Below the pieces are notes generated by a model. That model searched no databases and had not been told where the DNA came from. It was given only the letters and a program-made list of their open reading frames with translations. A stretch of DNA of 64,000 nucleotides from Crossaster papposus (lineage: Eukaryota; Echinodermata; Asteroidea; Velatida; Solasteridae), in assembly GCA_037893245.1 (NCBI GenBank), contig JBAIAA010000008.1, positions 2,398,001 to 2,462,000 on the forward strand, written 5' to 3'. The position numbers and the translations under genes are program-made. This document shows, piece after piece, positions 50,369 to 59,947 of this stretch; the stretch's first letter is position 1, and every line of letters starts with the position of its first letter.

Positions 50369-50704
50369 TTAAGCACCACAACACTTTTTATATTTTTTGC
50401 CACTGTTGCAGACACACGGGTCATTACGGGACGGTGTTTTATCATTCACCTGTGTTTCGGTCTTTTTCAGCAGCGTGTCCAGCTCAACGGTATGTTCTGG
50501 CTGCTCTTCAGTAATAGCCACTTCAATAAAGATATCATGGGCTTTGGCAAGGGCCAGCAGCTCAGTACTGCGCTCTTCAGTCTGAACCGTTACCTGTACT
50601 GGGTTAGTTTCTGTGCCCGGACGCAGGACTTTTTTGGTTTTATACCCAACACTGCGGGTATCGGGCATATTGGTACGACCGCCTTTATAGAAGAATTTGG
50701 ACAT
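50369..50704 (-). CDS. SEC-C motif protein, PBPRA1643 type
   Basis: The 111 residues open with KFFYKGGRTNMPDTRSVGYK and end in a zinc-binding SEC-C motif SRNDPCVCNSGKKYKKCCG. The family is small and uncharacterised, common in marine gammaproteobacteria. The stop at 50369 lies near the convergent NIF3-like gene. Confidence 0.92.
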   Translation of the reverse strand: MSKFFYKGGRTNMPDTRSVGYKTKKVLRPGTETNPVQVTVQTEERSTELLALAKAHDIFIEVAITEEQPEHTVELDTLLKKTETQVNDKTPSRNDPCVCNSGKKYKKCCGA

Positions 50705-50907
50705 AAATCAGAACCACCTTAAAAATGAGAATCAGGACAGTATAAAGGAATTCTTGCTGGACTGCTTGTGGGGCTGATAGGTTGGTAAAGAAACACCAAA
50801 GGTTAAGTTACTATGGATGGAGCAGGCTCAAAACCACCTTCAGGCTCATCAACACCTAGAGAGAGGACTGATTCTGAGGGCTCAGGAAAGGGGCGGGGCT
50901 GCACTAA

Positions 50908-52206
50908 GGGGAGTGGCATAGAAAAGTTTACCGGAGTATGGTGAGTCTTTCTTCCCTTTCGCCTTTGCCGCTATGAATACCACAATTGATGTTGCCCCAG
51001 AATGTAAGAGTCTTCTTAAGCTCGCCGCAAAGAAACTGAAAGGCCATGATCGCAGGTTGTTTGTGGCTGAGGTGGCTGCAACACTCTGCTATGGCAGCCC
51101 CCGTCTCACTGAAACTGAGTTTGGTTTTGGTCGTCATACCGTAGAACTGGGTATGCATGAAAAATGCACAGGGATGATCTGTTACGGAAACTATGCTTCA
51201 TCCGGGCAGCGAAAGAGTGAAGATGTCTCGCCACAATTGGCAGAGGATATTCGCTGCCTTGTAGAACCGGAAAGTCAGGCAGACCCTCAGCTACGCAATA
51301 CGTTTGCCTATACACGGGTGACCGCAAAAAGTGTACGGCAGAAACTGATAGAAGAAAAAGACTGGGATAACGATTCCCTTCCTCAAGTGCGCACTATCAA
51401 TAATATCTTGAATCGTTTGGGATACAAGCTGCGTAAGGTTGCAAAAACAAAGCCTGAAAAAAAATTCCGGAAACCGATGCCATCTTTGCCAATATCCGCA
51501 GAGTCAGGGAAGAGGCCGACCAAAGAAAAAATGTCTTACAACTCAGCATAGACTGCAAAGCAACGGTCAATCTCGGAGATTGTTCTCGGGGTGGAAAAGA
51601 TAGAGGTTCCTCAGCCGTCAAGGCGCTGGATCATGATATGGCGAAAAAAGACAAAATGATTCCTTTTGGTATTCTGAATCTGGACAATGACCAACTCAGC
51701 GTATTTTACGGGGTCTCTTATAAAACCAGTGACTTTATCTGTGATGCTCTGGAGCAGTGGTGGTCGGACATTAAAGAAAGCTATCAGCATATAGATGAGC
51801 TGGTTATCTACGCGGACAACGGCCCAGCAAACAACAGCCATAGAACCCAGTTTCTTTTCAGAATGGTCATGTTTGCTCAGGCAACAGGGTTAAAAATTCA
51901 CCTTGTTTACTACCCTCCTTATCACAGCAAGTACAATCCCATTGAAAGGTCTTGGGCATTTCTGGAGGATCACTGGGGTGGAGCTTTATTGAATACAGCA
52001 ACAGCGGTTATTGAGTGGACAAAAAGCATGACGTGAGATGCATCAGTCCTATTGTTGCACTATTGGATAGAACCTATGAAAAGGGTGTAAAGCTCTGTAA
52101 ATCTGAGTTAGCAAAAATTAATCCTTATATTCTGCGTAACCCAGAGCTGAAAAAATGGAACGTTATGATCGTTCCAAAACTGGTAACTTCTTAATTGCTG
52201 CTTCCC
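50908..52206 (+). mobile_element. ISAzo13-family element I3 (about 1299 bp)
   Basis: The left end GGGGAGTGGCATAG is at 50908 after TAA (50905-50907), and the right end GCTGCTTCCC at 52206. It is in tandem with I4, separated by TTA. The pair is flanked by TAA on both sides (50905-50907 and 53511-53513), which shows a 3-bp duplication for the pair as one unit. Confidence 0.85.
50973..52180 (+). pseudogene. ISAzo13 transposase of I3, two frames plus a late frameshift
   Basis: ORF A (50973-51551) gives the N-terminal half (CYGSPRLTETEFGFGRHTVE, RTINNILNRLGYKL). After GAA AAA AAA the homology continues in the -1 frame (PETDAIFANIRR, LSIDCKATVNLGD, ALDHDM, YADNGPANN). ORF B then stops at 52036 after KSMT because one base is missing in TGGAGATG. 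The following CISPIVALLDR and EKGVKLCKS remain out of frame. The A8 site looks programmed, while the late break is a defect specific to this copy. Confidence 0.78.
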
Positions 52207-52209
52207 TTA

Positions 52210-53510
52210 GGGGAGTGGCATAGAGAAGTTTACCGGAGTATGGTGAGTCTTTCTTCCCTTTCGCCTTTGCCGCTATGAATACCACAATTGATGTTGCCCC
52301 AGAATGTAAGAGTCTTCTTAAGCTCGCCGCAAAGAAACTGAAAGGCCATGATCGCAGGTTGTTTGTGGCTGAGGTGGCTGAAACACTCTGCTATGGCAGC
52401 CCCCGTCTCACTGAAACTGAGTTTGGTTTTGGTCGTCATACCGTATGAACTGGGTATGCATGAAAAATGCACAGGGATGATCTGTTACGGAAACTATGCT
52501 TCATCCGGGAAGCGAAAGAGTGAAGATGTCTCGCCACAATTGGCAGAGGATATTCGCTGCCTTGTAGAACCGGAAAGGCAGGCAGACCCTCAGCTACGCA
52601 ATACGTTTGCCTATACACGGGTGACAGCAAAAAGTGTACGACAGAAACTGATAGAAGAAAAAGACTGGGATAACGATTCCCTTCCTCAAGTGCGCACTAT
52701 CAATAATATCTTGAATCGTTTGGGATACAAGCTGCGTAAGGTTGAAAAAACAAAGCCTGAAAAAAAATTCCGGAAACCGATGCCATCTTTGCCAATATCC
52801 GCAGAGTCAGGGAAGAGGCCGACCAAAGAAAAAATGTCTTACAACTCAGCATAGACTGCAAAGCAACGGTCAATCTCGGAGATTTTTCTCGGGGTGGAAA
52901 AGATAGAGGTTCCTCAGCCGTCAAGGCGCTGGATCATGATATGGCGAAAAAAGACAAAATGATTCCTTGTGGTATTCTGAATCTGGACAATGACCAACTC
53001 AGCGTATTTTACGGGGTCTCTTATAAAACCAGTGACTTTATCTGTGATGCTCTGGAGCAGTGGTGGTCGGGCATTAAAGAAAGCTATCAGCATATAGATG
53101 AGCTGGTTATCTACGCGGACAACGGCCCAGAAAACAACAGCCATAGAACCCAGTTTCTGTTCAGCATGGTCATGTTTGCTCAGGCAACAGGGTTAAAAAT
53201 TCACCTTGTTTACTACCCTCCTTATCACAGCAAGTACAATCCCATTGAAAGGTCTTGGGCATTTCTGGAGGATCACTGGGGTGGAGCTTTATTGAATACA
53301 GCAACAGCGGTTATTGAGTGGACAAAAAGCATGACGTAGAGATGCATCAGTCCTATTGTTGCACTATTGGATAGAACCTATGAAAAGGGTGTAAAGCTCT
53401 GTAAATCTGGGTTAGCAAAAATTAATCCTTATATTCTGCGTAACCCAGAGCTGAAAAAATGGAACGTTATGATCGTTCCAAAACTGGTAACTTCTTAATT
53501 GCTGCTTCCC
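52210..53510 (+). mobile_element. ISAzo13-family element I4 (about 1301 bp)
   Basis: Second member of the tandem pair, left end at 52210 and right end GCTGCTTCCC at 53510, then TAA. It is almost identical to I3. Confidence 0.85.
52275..53487 (+). pseudogene. ISAzo13 transposase of I4, inactivated twice
   Basis: An extra T in ACCGTATGAAC (near 52445) shifts ORF A after FGRHTV. The A8 run and -1 continuation are as in I3. Near its end, the Trp codon in MTWRC has become TAG (53337), so ORF B stops at 53339. Conserved blocks YADNGPENN and YYPPYHSKYNPIE are intact between the defects. This copy is dead. Confidence 0.78.
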
Positions 53511-53670
53511 TAAGTCGGGAGCTAGGCGATTTCCACTTGATCCGCGTTTACTGTTATCCGCGCTAGCGCCAAGGAAAAGAGATCATTCTACTGGTTCTAC
53601 TCCTTCACCATCACCCTCTCATAGTATTCGAGAGAAAAGTGTAAAAGTATACGATGGAATAGATCGTCTA

Positions 53671-53712
53671 TATCCTGAAGATATAATAGAATATCCTGAA
53701 GATATAATAGAG
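53671..53712 (+). repeat. 21-bp tandem duplication inside the shredded gene
   Basis: TATCCTGAAGATATAATAGA is repeated head to tail (53671-53691 and 53692-53712), giving YPEDIIE twice in the encoded protein and keeping the frame. Confidence 0.85.
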
Positions 53713-53837
53713 AAGCTGGACGTACTTAATTCAGATAATTTTGCTGCGTTCCAAGCTTGGCTTAAAGAAAAAAGAAATCACTGTCTGGAGCCATTAATAG
53801 AATATGAAAATTTGACTAACTTCAGGGATTCATTAAG

Positions 53838-54074
53838 CAGGGCTTACGCATCAATGGTTACTGTAAAATCTTAATTTCTAGTGGATTTACCTAGATATTG
53901 ATCTGTATTCGTGATTATTATGCACTCTTAACCTTTTTGAATGACAGTGGCTGTATATTACGGAGGGTTTACATCGAAAAAAAATTGATCAATTATTTGG
54001 GGTATATGAAAGTCTCTTCTGACACAGGAACTACAGAAGATAAACCATAGTTCCAATATGATGCGTAAGCCCTG
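53838..54074 (+). mobile_element. MITE copy 2 (237 bp)
   Basis: Ends CAGGGCTTACGCATCA and TGATGCGTAAGCCCTG; duplication TTCATTAAG at 53829-53837 and 54075-54083. Same family as 1050-1287. Confidence 0.9.
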
Positions 54075-54211
54075 TTCATTAAGTCAGTTGGATTTTTTGG
54101 GGGATCCCGAAAGTAAACTATCAGATGCAGAAAAAGAGACATCTAATACAAGACGCCAACAGGAGATGATTTCAGTAAAAAAGCGGATTAAAGATACTAG
54201 GATAAATAGTA

Positions 54212-55881
54212 CCTAAATCCTGCAAATAATATCGAAATAAAAGTTGCAATCACCCGTGAATAAAGAGATTAAATGATGTTTTCGTTTCATAAAGCATCAC
54301 TTTTTCAATGAGCAAAAAAAACAAGTCAAAAGCACGTTTGAAGCAGCGGAAGGTACATTTCACTCAAGCTAAAAAGCCGCTTACCAGTCAGGCTGGACTT
54401 ATCCCTGTGTTGCGCTTCCTGAACCGGATGGGGCTGGCCGACCTACTGGACAAACGGATTAATATTCAACGAGGCTCTAATGCCACTTTCCAACTGTCAG
54501 ATGTCATTCTGATGGTAACCACCGGCATTCTGGCAGGTGCCAAAAGTCTGATGAAAGTGTGCACGGTCTGGCAGGATAGCGTTCTCCGAGAATGCACCCG
54601 TTTTCAACGCATTCCTTGTGACAGTCAATTTGGACGCATTTTAAAGCTGTTCCACTTTGCCAGCGTCGTTGAACTGGAAACCGCTGTCCACGAAATGAGG
54701 GAGAGTGTTTGGAAACAGGCACTGCGCTCAGGAACATCTACCGTTTATGCTTTTAAACAGGTCACCATTGACCTCGATTCTACGGTAAAAACCTGTTTTG
54801 GTTTTCAGGAAGGCGCAAAGAAAGGGTTTAACGAGAAAAAAAGAGGGGCGCTGTCGTACCACCCGCAGCTGGCCTTTTGCGCGGAAACCAAAGAAGTGCT
54901 GCAGGGTTGGTTACGAAGTGGTGATGCCTACACTGCTAATGGCTCCATAGAGTTTATGAAACAGTTGCTGGTTACTCTGCCTTCCCACATGAAGATTTTT
55001 TTCAGGGCTGATAGTGGCTACTTTGGTGGACCATTACTGACCTATCTGGAGGATTTAGGACATCGTTATCTGGTTAAGGTCAAACTGAAGAATCTACACA
55101 AACTGTTAATCCCGCAAGACTGGCAACCTGTCGTGCATCAGCCAGGGTGGGAGTGGTGCGAGTTTCAACACTGCTGTGGTGACTGGGACCGGGCTCGTTG
55201 CTTCGTGGCTGTCCGGCAAAGAAAGATCGGGAAGCCAGAAAACACCCAGTGCGAATTGTTAGACCCGAAGCCAGAGTACGACTACTTCTGCTACGTGACT
55301 ACTGAGTCGTTGAGTCCATGGGAGATCCATAAAGCGTATGGCAAGCGGGCTACCTGCGAAACCTGGATCGAAGAGTGCAAAAACCAGATGGCTCTCGGGC
55401 AGATCAAAACCGATCATTTCATGGCAAACAGTGCGCTTATGCAATGTGCAATACTGGCCTACAATACAACACGTTGGATGGCACTGATGAGTGGGAATCG
55501 TCAGTTGATGAAGTGGGAGCCGGAAAGCATTCGCTGCTATATGATACGGGTTGCCGGAAAACTGTTGACAGGTAACAGGCAGTTGACCGTTGCCAGTAAC
55601 AAAGAGCATCTCTACCAAACGGAGTGGGATGCTTGGCTAGCAGTAGGTGACTGTTTGTAAATAGCGAACAATGGATGATTAGAAAAACATTCTGCTAATG
55701 CGGAAGGAGTTATCGCGCCCTGATATCAGGAATAGCAGTAAGATGAACCAAACACGACGGCTCATGTGATTAAAATCCACTGAAAAGGTAAATATTTGCT
55801 CGATAGTAGCATAATCAGAATCAGGAGGGCTTGATCAGTTGCTGCGATTGACCTGTTCGGGTTTGGATTGCAGGATTTAGG
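54212..55881 (+). mobile_element. IS1380-family insertion sequence, copy F (1670 bp)
   Basis: Terminal repeats CCTAAATCCTGCA; duplication TAGTA at 54207-54211 and 55882-55886. Intact copy inside the shredded gene. Confidence 0.92.
54308..55660 (+). CDS. IS1380-family transposase, copy F
   Basis: The 450 residues are the same as copies D and E except for a Leu in place of Phe in LIPVLRFLNRMG. Catalytic blocks TIDLDSTV, FRADSGYF and ETWIEECKNQ are complete. Confidence 0.93.
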   Translation: MSKKNKSKARLKQRKVHFTQAKKPLTSQAGLIPVLRFLNRMGLADLLDKRINIQRGSNATFQLSDVILMVTTGILAGAKSLMKVCTVWQDSVLRECTRFQRIPCDSQFGRILKLFHFASVVELETAVHEMRESVWKQALRSGTSTVYAFKQVTIDLDSTVKTCFGFQEGAKKGFNEKKRGALSYHPQLAFCAETKEVLQGWLRSGDAYTANGSIEFMKQLLVTLPSHMKIFFRADSGYFGGPLLTYLEDLGHRYLVKVKLKNLHKLLIPQDWQPVVHQPGWEWCEFQHCCGDWDRARCFVAVRQRKIGKPENTQCELLDPKPEYDYFCYVTTESLSPWEIHKAYGKRATCETWIEECKNQMALGQIKTDHFMANSALMQCAILAYNTTRWMALMSGNRQLMKWEPESIRCYMIRVAGKLLTGNRQLTVASNKEHLYQTEWDAWLAVGDCL

Positions 55882-55961
55882 TAGTATAAGTAATAGTGAA
55901 ATAGAAACTATTGTTAGTAGTTATCAGGGCGGGGAAAATGATCATAAAGAAGCATTGATGC

Positions 55962-56188
55962 CAGGGCTTACGCATCCATGGTTACTGTAAAATCTTAATT
56001 TACCTAGATATTGATCTGTATTCGTGATTATTATGCACTCTTAACCTTTTTTGAATGACAGTGGCTGTATATTACGGAGGGTTTACATCGAAAAAAAATG
56101 GATCAATTATTTGGGGCATATGAAAGTCTCTTCTGACACAGGAGCTACAGAAGATAAACCATAGTTCCAATATGATGCGTAAGCCCTG
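55962..56188 (+). mobile_element. MITE copy 3 (227 bp)
   Basis: Ends CAGGGCTTACGCATC and TGATGCGTAAGCCCTG, with a 10-bp duplication GCATTGATGC at 55952-55961 and 56189-56198. Compared with copy 1 it has a short internal deletion near 55998 (TTTCTAGTGGA missing). Confidence 0.9.
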
Positions 56189-56566
56189 GCATTGATGCAT
56201 AGTATCGTTAATGCCAGAAATGAGCAGAGGCAAAAGGTAGTAGATATTTGGGGTAGTCTGAAGGCTCCAGATGAAAAAAAAGAAGATCCTAAGACATGGC
56301 AGAAAATTGTTGTGACTTTGGATATGAAAGCAAATTGTTTTTATGCTTTTTGTCAGTTTTCTACAGGTGATATTAGATATTTATTACAGTTAAATCAGTT
56401 AAAAGAAAAAAGTGATCCTGCAATTTTAGGGTTGAGAATAAAAATTAGTGATGACATTGCAAGAGCATCCTTAACTTTTCCAGGTAGAGCAAAGGAGATT
56501 ATAGGGTGGGACACAGAACAGAAAGCTGAAGCCATCAAGGCTAGAGGTTCGTACTTATTAGACAGC

Positions 56567-58434
56567 ATCGGGATAGGGTGGAGCCTCGCGACTCCACTCC
56601 TCCCACACCACCCAGCATGCGGGTCCGCACTGGGCGGTTCGGCCAGTTAAACCACACGTAATCTTTCCAGTCCCAGCAGATCAAAACGCTTAATAGTAAA
56701 CGCTTTGCTCAGAGCAGGTGAGGCACTCATGCGCCAATACTTCTTCCTTGATACCACGGCTTTACTGGCTGAAGCGATCGACACTCCAAGTCGCCTTAAT
56801 CCTTTAAAACGTCGTTTTGCCGTTTTCCACTGATACCATATCAGACATCTTAAACGCCTTCTTACCCAAGCCTCCAGCGAGCTTAATTGTCCCTGTGTAT
56901 CCGTTATTCCAAAATACTGCCGCCATCCACGAAGGTAACGATTCAGGGCTGTTAATCGTTGCTTGCACGACCGCCCTGATTTTCTGGTTAACGTCCTCAC
57001 AGCAACCTTAAAACGCCGTTTGCTGTTGTCAGCAAGTTCAAGTTTTCCTTCTGGCGTGAATGAGAAGCCCAGAAATGTTCGTTCCCAAGGCCGCGCTACC
57101 GCACTTTTATCTCGATTCACTTTCAGCTTCATCCGGGTTTCAATAAACCTCACCAGACTATTCATGACTCGCTGCGCTGCCCGTCGGCTTTTAACAAAAA
57201 CACGACAGTCGTCAGCATACCTGACGTACCGCAGACCTCGCTTGTCCAGCTCTTTATCCAATTCATCCAACACAATATTGGACAATACTGGCGAGAGCGG
57301 CCCACCTTGCGGTGTTCCTTCCCGTCGATAGTGGATAACACCATTCTCCATGACACCAGCATTGAGAAACCGCCGAATCAGCCTTAATATATCCTTGTCG
57401 TCCATGTAGGCCGCCAGCTTCGCCATCAGACGATCATGGTTTACCCTATCAAAGAATTTCGATAAGTCGATATCCACCACCCAGTCATAACCAGACTGCA
57501 TGTATCGCTGGGCTTGCCTAATCGTTTGGTGCCCAGACCTTCCCGGCCTGAATCCGTAGCTATACGCTGAAAAACGGGGTTCCCAGTCGGTTTGCAGTAC
57601 TTGTTGAATGGCTTGCTGGACTAAACGATCCAGTACCGTCGGTATTCCCAGATTCCGTTCCCCTCCCTGCGGTTTTGGTATCACTACCCGCCTTACCGGT
57701 TGAGGCCTCCAAAGACCGTCTTTAAGCAGGGTTGTAACGGTTCTTCCGTAGTTCTTTAAATAGTCATGAAGAGCTTGAGTCGTCATTCCATCGACTCCCG
57801 GTGCTCCCTGGTTACGTTTAACCCGTTGATAGGCTCGATTAAGATTACTACTGGCTGCAATACGATCCATGATGCGCTCATTGCAACCCATGGTCGGGTT
57901 TTCGTAATCATGCATTGCCATCAGATCCTCGACTACCTGAGTGAATATCAGCCGGTTCCGCCGGAGTCCATCGACTCAGGTCTCGGTGTTTGCCGAGTGT
58001 CAGTCTCTCGGACTGAGTGAAATACATAAACTACTCGCCTCTCTGTACCGTTCGGGCCTTCGCAAACACTAACTCTTTGCTACTATGCCCTCTGCTGACT
58101 TCTGTGTAGCGGTCAAATCACCTTACGATAATCTCAGTCCAATACTCTGGACACCACACAGACCTCCCGGGGTAAGACACACCACTTTCCCTGCACAACT
58201 GCCAGATATACTGCTCAAGCTTCCGAGTGAGTAGAGGGCTTTGTTTTGCTTGGCAAACTCGCCCCTACTTGAACAGCCTCGTATCTGATTTCTGTTCGTC
58301 AGCTCGCAGATTTGTTCCACGCTTCTTTCAGCCTATACCTCACGATATAAACCTTGCGCTTCGCTAGTCCTTCGCCCTCACTAGGCTGGACAGGGGACTT
58401 TCACCCCATAAGTGGTGTGCCGTGCCCGGCACAC
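56567..58434 (-). mobile_element. Group II intron L2, complete (1868 bp, class C-like)
   Basis: On the minus strand the intron starts GTGTGCCGGGCACGGCACAC at 58434, soon followed by GGGGTGAAAGTCCCC. It encodes the RT in the middle and ends with domain V (GAACCGCCCAG...CTGGGTGGT) and domain VI closing in CCCGAT at 56567. The 5' exon on that strand contains the hairpin AGCCT-GTGA-AGGCT just before the insertion site, as expected for class C introns, which insert after stem-loops. It interrupts the unknown gene in antisense orientation without a target duplication. Confidence 0.85.
56647..57921 (-). CDS. ltrA: Group II intron reverse transcriptase/maturase, copy L2
   Basis: The 424-residue RT/maturase has YADD in RYADDCRVF, GTPQGGPLSP, WVVDIDLSKFFDRVNHDRL and the maturase domain WVRRRLRCLIWYQWK. 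It differs from L1 in a few residues (for example CNERIMD, RNLGIPT, VNRDKSAVA, FTPEGK). No endonuclease domain is present. Its intron is structurally complete, so this copy may still be mobile. Confidence 0.94.
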   Translation of the reverse strand: MAMHDYENPTMGCNERIMDRIAASSNLNRAYQRVKRNQGAPGVDGMTTQALHDYLKNYGRTVTTLLKDGLWRPQPVRRVVIPKPQGGERNLGIPTVLDRLVQQAIQQVLQTDWEPRFSAYSYGFRPGRSGHQTIRQAQRYMQSGYDWVVDIDLSKFFDRVNHDRLMAKLAAYMDDKDILRLIRRFLNAGVMENGVIHYRREGTPQGGPLSPVLSNIVLDELDKELDKRGLRYVRYADDCRVFVKSRRAAQRVMNSLVRFIETRMKLKVNRDKSAVARPWERTFLGFSFTPEGKLELADNSKRRFKVAVRTLTRKSGRSCKQRLTALNRYLRGWRQYFGITDTQGQLSSLEAWVRRRLRCLIWYQWKTAKRRFKGLRRLGVSIASASKAVVSRKKYWRMSASPALSKAFTIKRFDLLGLERLRVV

Positions 58435-58796
58435 CAAGAAGAGCCTTCACAGGCTGATAAATTGTTGGGAGATGTTACAACTATTTTTTCAAGATCGCTT
58501 GGTATTAAGCATGATCTTGAAGCGTTAAAACGGCACTTAGGCAAGCTGCATACGTATAGTTATGAAAAAAAAGAAGAAGCAGCGTTAGAAAAACGCATTA
58601 CTAAAGCTACTGGTGAACAGAAGAGCCTATTGGAATGGAATCATTTTGCTACTGAAATAAAAGATAACTTGTCAAAATTACCCGTTTTTCAAGGAGATGA
58701 CTTTTTGCGTTATTGGCCTAGTACTCCGTCCGGCAGAAGATGATAGTTTACTGAAGGCTATTCTAATAACTCCGAGTTCATAACACCGGAGTTATT

Positions 58797-59300
58797 ATGA
58801 CCATCAAATATCATGTTCGACTCAGCGAGGAAGAACGATCAATACTTGAACGGCTTATCAAGCAGGAAAAGCCCAAAGTTGCACAACACAAAAAACGTAA
58901 AGCCAATATCCTTCTGGCTATCGATGAAAACCATGATCCACTGCAGCATGATCAGGTAGCCAAAGCTTTCCATGTTAGGCCGCTTACTATCACTCGCCTC
59001 AGGCAACGATTTGTTGAAGAAGGGCTTGATGTCGCTGTCAATGGAAAACTAAGCAGCCACGGTCGGGTACGTAAACTCGATGGCGAAGCCGAAGCTCACC
59101 TTATTGCCCTTACCTGCTCACCACCACCGGAAGGAGCCAGCCGATGGACGCTAAACTTACTGACAGATCGCATGATTGAGCTCAGATACGTCGAATCGAT
59201 TTCCAGAAGCACAGTACATGAGGGGCTAAAAAAAATGAGCTTAAGCCCTGGCAAAAAAAGGAATGGTGTATACCTGCGGAAGAAAGCGCCAACTTTGTGA
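58797..59300 (+). CDS. IS630 transposase, ORF A (HTH part)
   Basis: The 167 residues include the N-terminal YHVRLSEEERSILERLIKQ and two helix-turn-helix stretches (HDQVAKAFHVRPLTITRLRQ, CSPPPEGASRWTLNLL). At GGG CTA AAA AAA ATG (eight A at 59228-59235) the family homology passes to the -1 frame (NELKPWQKKEWC), so residues after ~147 of this frame are not native. A fused product by -1 frameshifting is expected. Confidence 0.85.
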   Translation: MTIKYHVRLSEEERSILERLIKQEKPKVAQHKKRKANILLAIDENHDPLQHDQVAKAFHVRPLTITRLRQRFVEEGLDVAVNGKLSSHGRVRKLDGEAEAHLIALTCSPPPEGASRWTLNLLTDRMIELRYVESISRSTVHEGLKKMSLSPGKKRNGVYLRKKAPTL

Positions 59301-59947
59301 GTGCGATGGAGGATATTCTTGAAGTCTATAAACGTCCTCTTGATCCAAGGCGTCCGCTTGTTTGCCTTGATGAAAGTAGCAAGCAGCATGTTAAAGAAGT
59401 CGTTAATCCAATGCCTGTTGAGCCTGGAAAACCGGAGCGTTATGACACAGAGTATGAACGTAATGGCGTCAGCAATCTGTTCATGATGTTTGAACCCTTG
59501 ACAGGTTGGCGGCATGTTGAGGTGACTGATCGTAGGACAGCGATTGATTGGGCTCATCAAATCAAGTTTCTGGTCGATGTTCGCCACAAAGATGCAGAGA
59601 AAGTTATACTGGTTGGAGACAACTTGAACACGCATTCTCCCGCATCACTTGATAAAGCTTTTTCCCCAGAAGAAGCCCGCAGAATGATTGATAAGCTTGA
59701 GTTTCATTACACCCCAAAGCATGGCAGTTGGCTGGATATGGCCGAAATTGAGCTGAGTATACTGAGTCGCCAATGTCTGGATCGGCGTATCCCTACCCAA
59801 GATATTCTCCGGAGAGAAGTCAAAGCCTGGGAGGAGAAGCGCAACGCAAGAAAAGTGACTACACAGTGGCGTTTTACCACTGAAGACGCTCGGATAAAAC
59901 TTAAGAGACTGTATCCAAAGATGCCAGAGCTTGATAATACAGAGTAG
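59226..59947 (+). CDS. IS630 transposase, ORF B (DDE part, reached by -1 frameshift)
   Basis: The frame opens at the A8 run and continues NELKPWQKKEWC, SANFVSAMEDILEVYKRPLD. DDE blocks follow: VCLDESSKQH (Asp), VILVGDNLNTHSP (Asp) and LEFHYTPKHGSWLDMAEIE (Glu). The first in-frame start codon listed by size would be near 59297 and would miss part of the domain. Catalytic residues are complete, so the element is probably active if frameshifting occurs. Confidence 0.85.

Noticed and set aside
52034..52180. A second programmed frameshift near the end of the ISAzo13 transposase
   Set aside because: The lesions in I3 and I4 differ (deletion versus nonsense), and I1 and I2 read through this point, so they are mutations.
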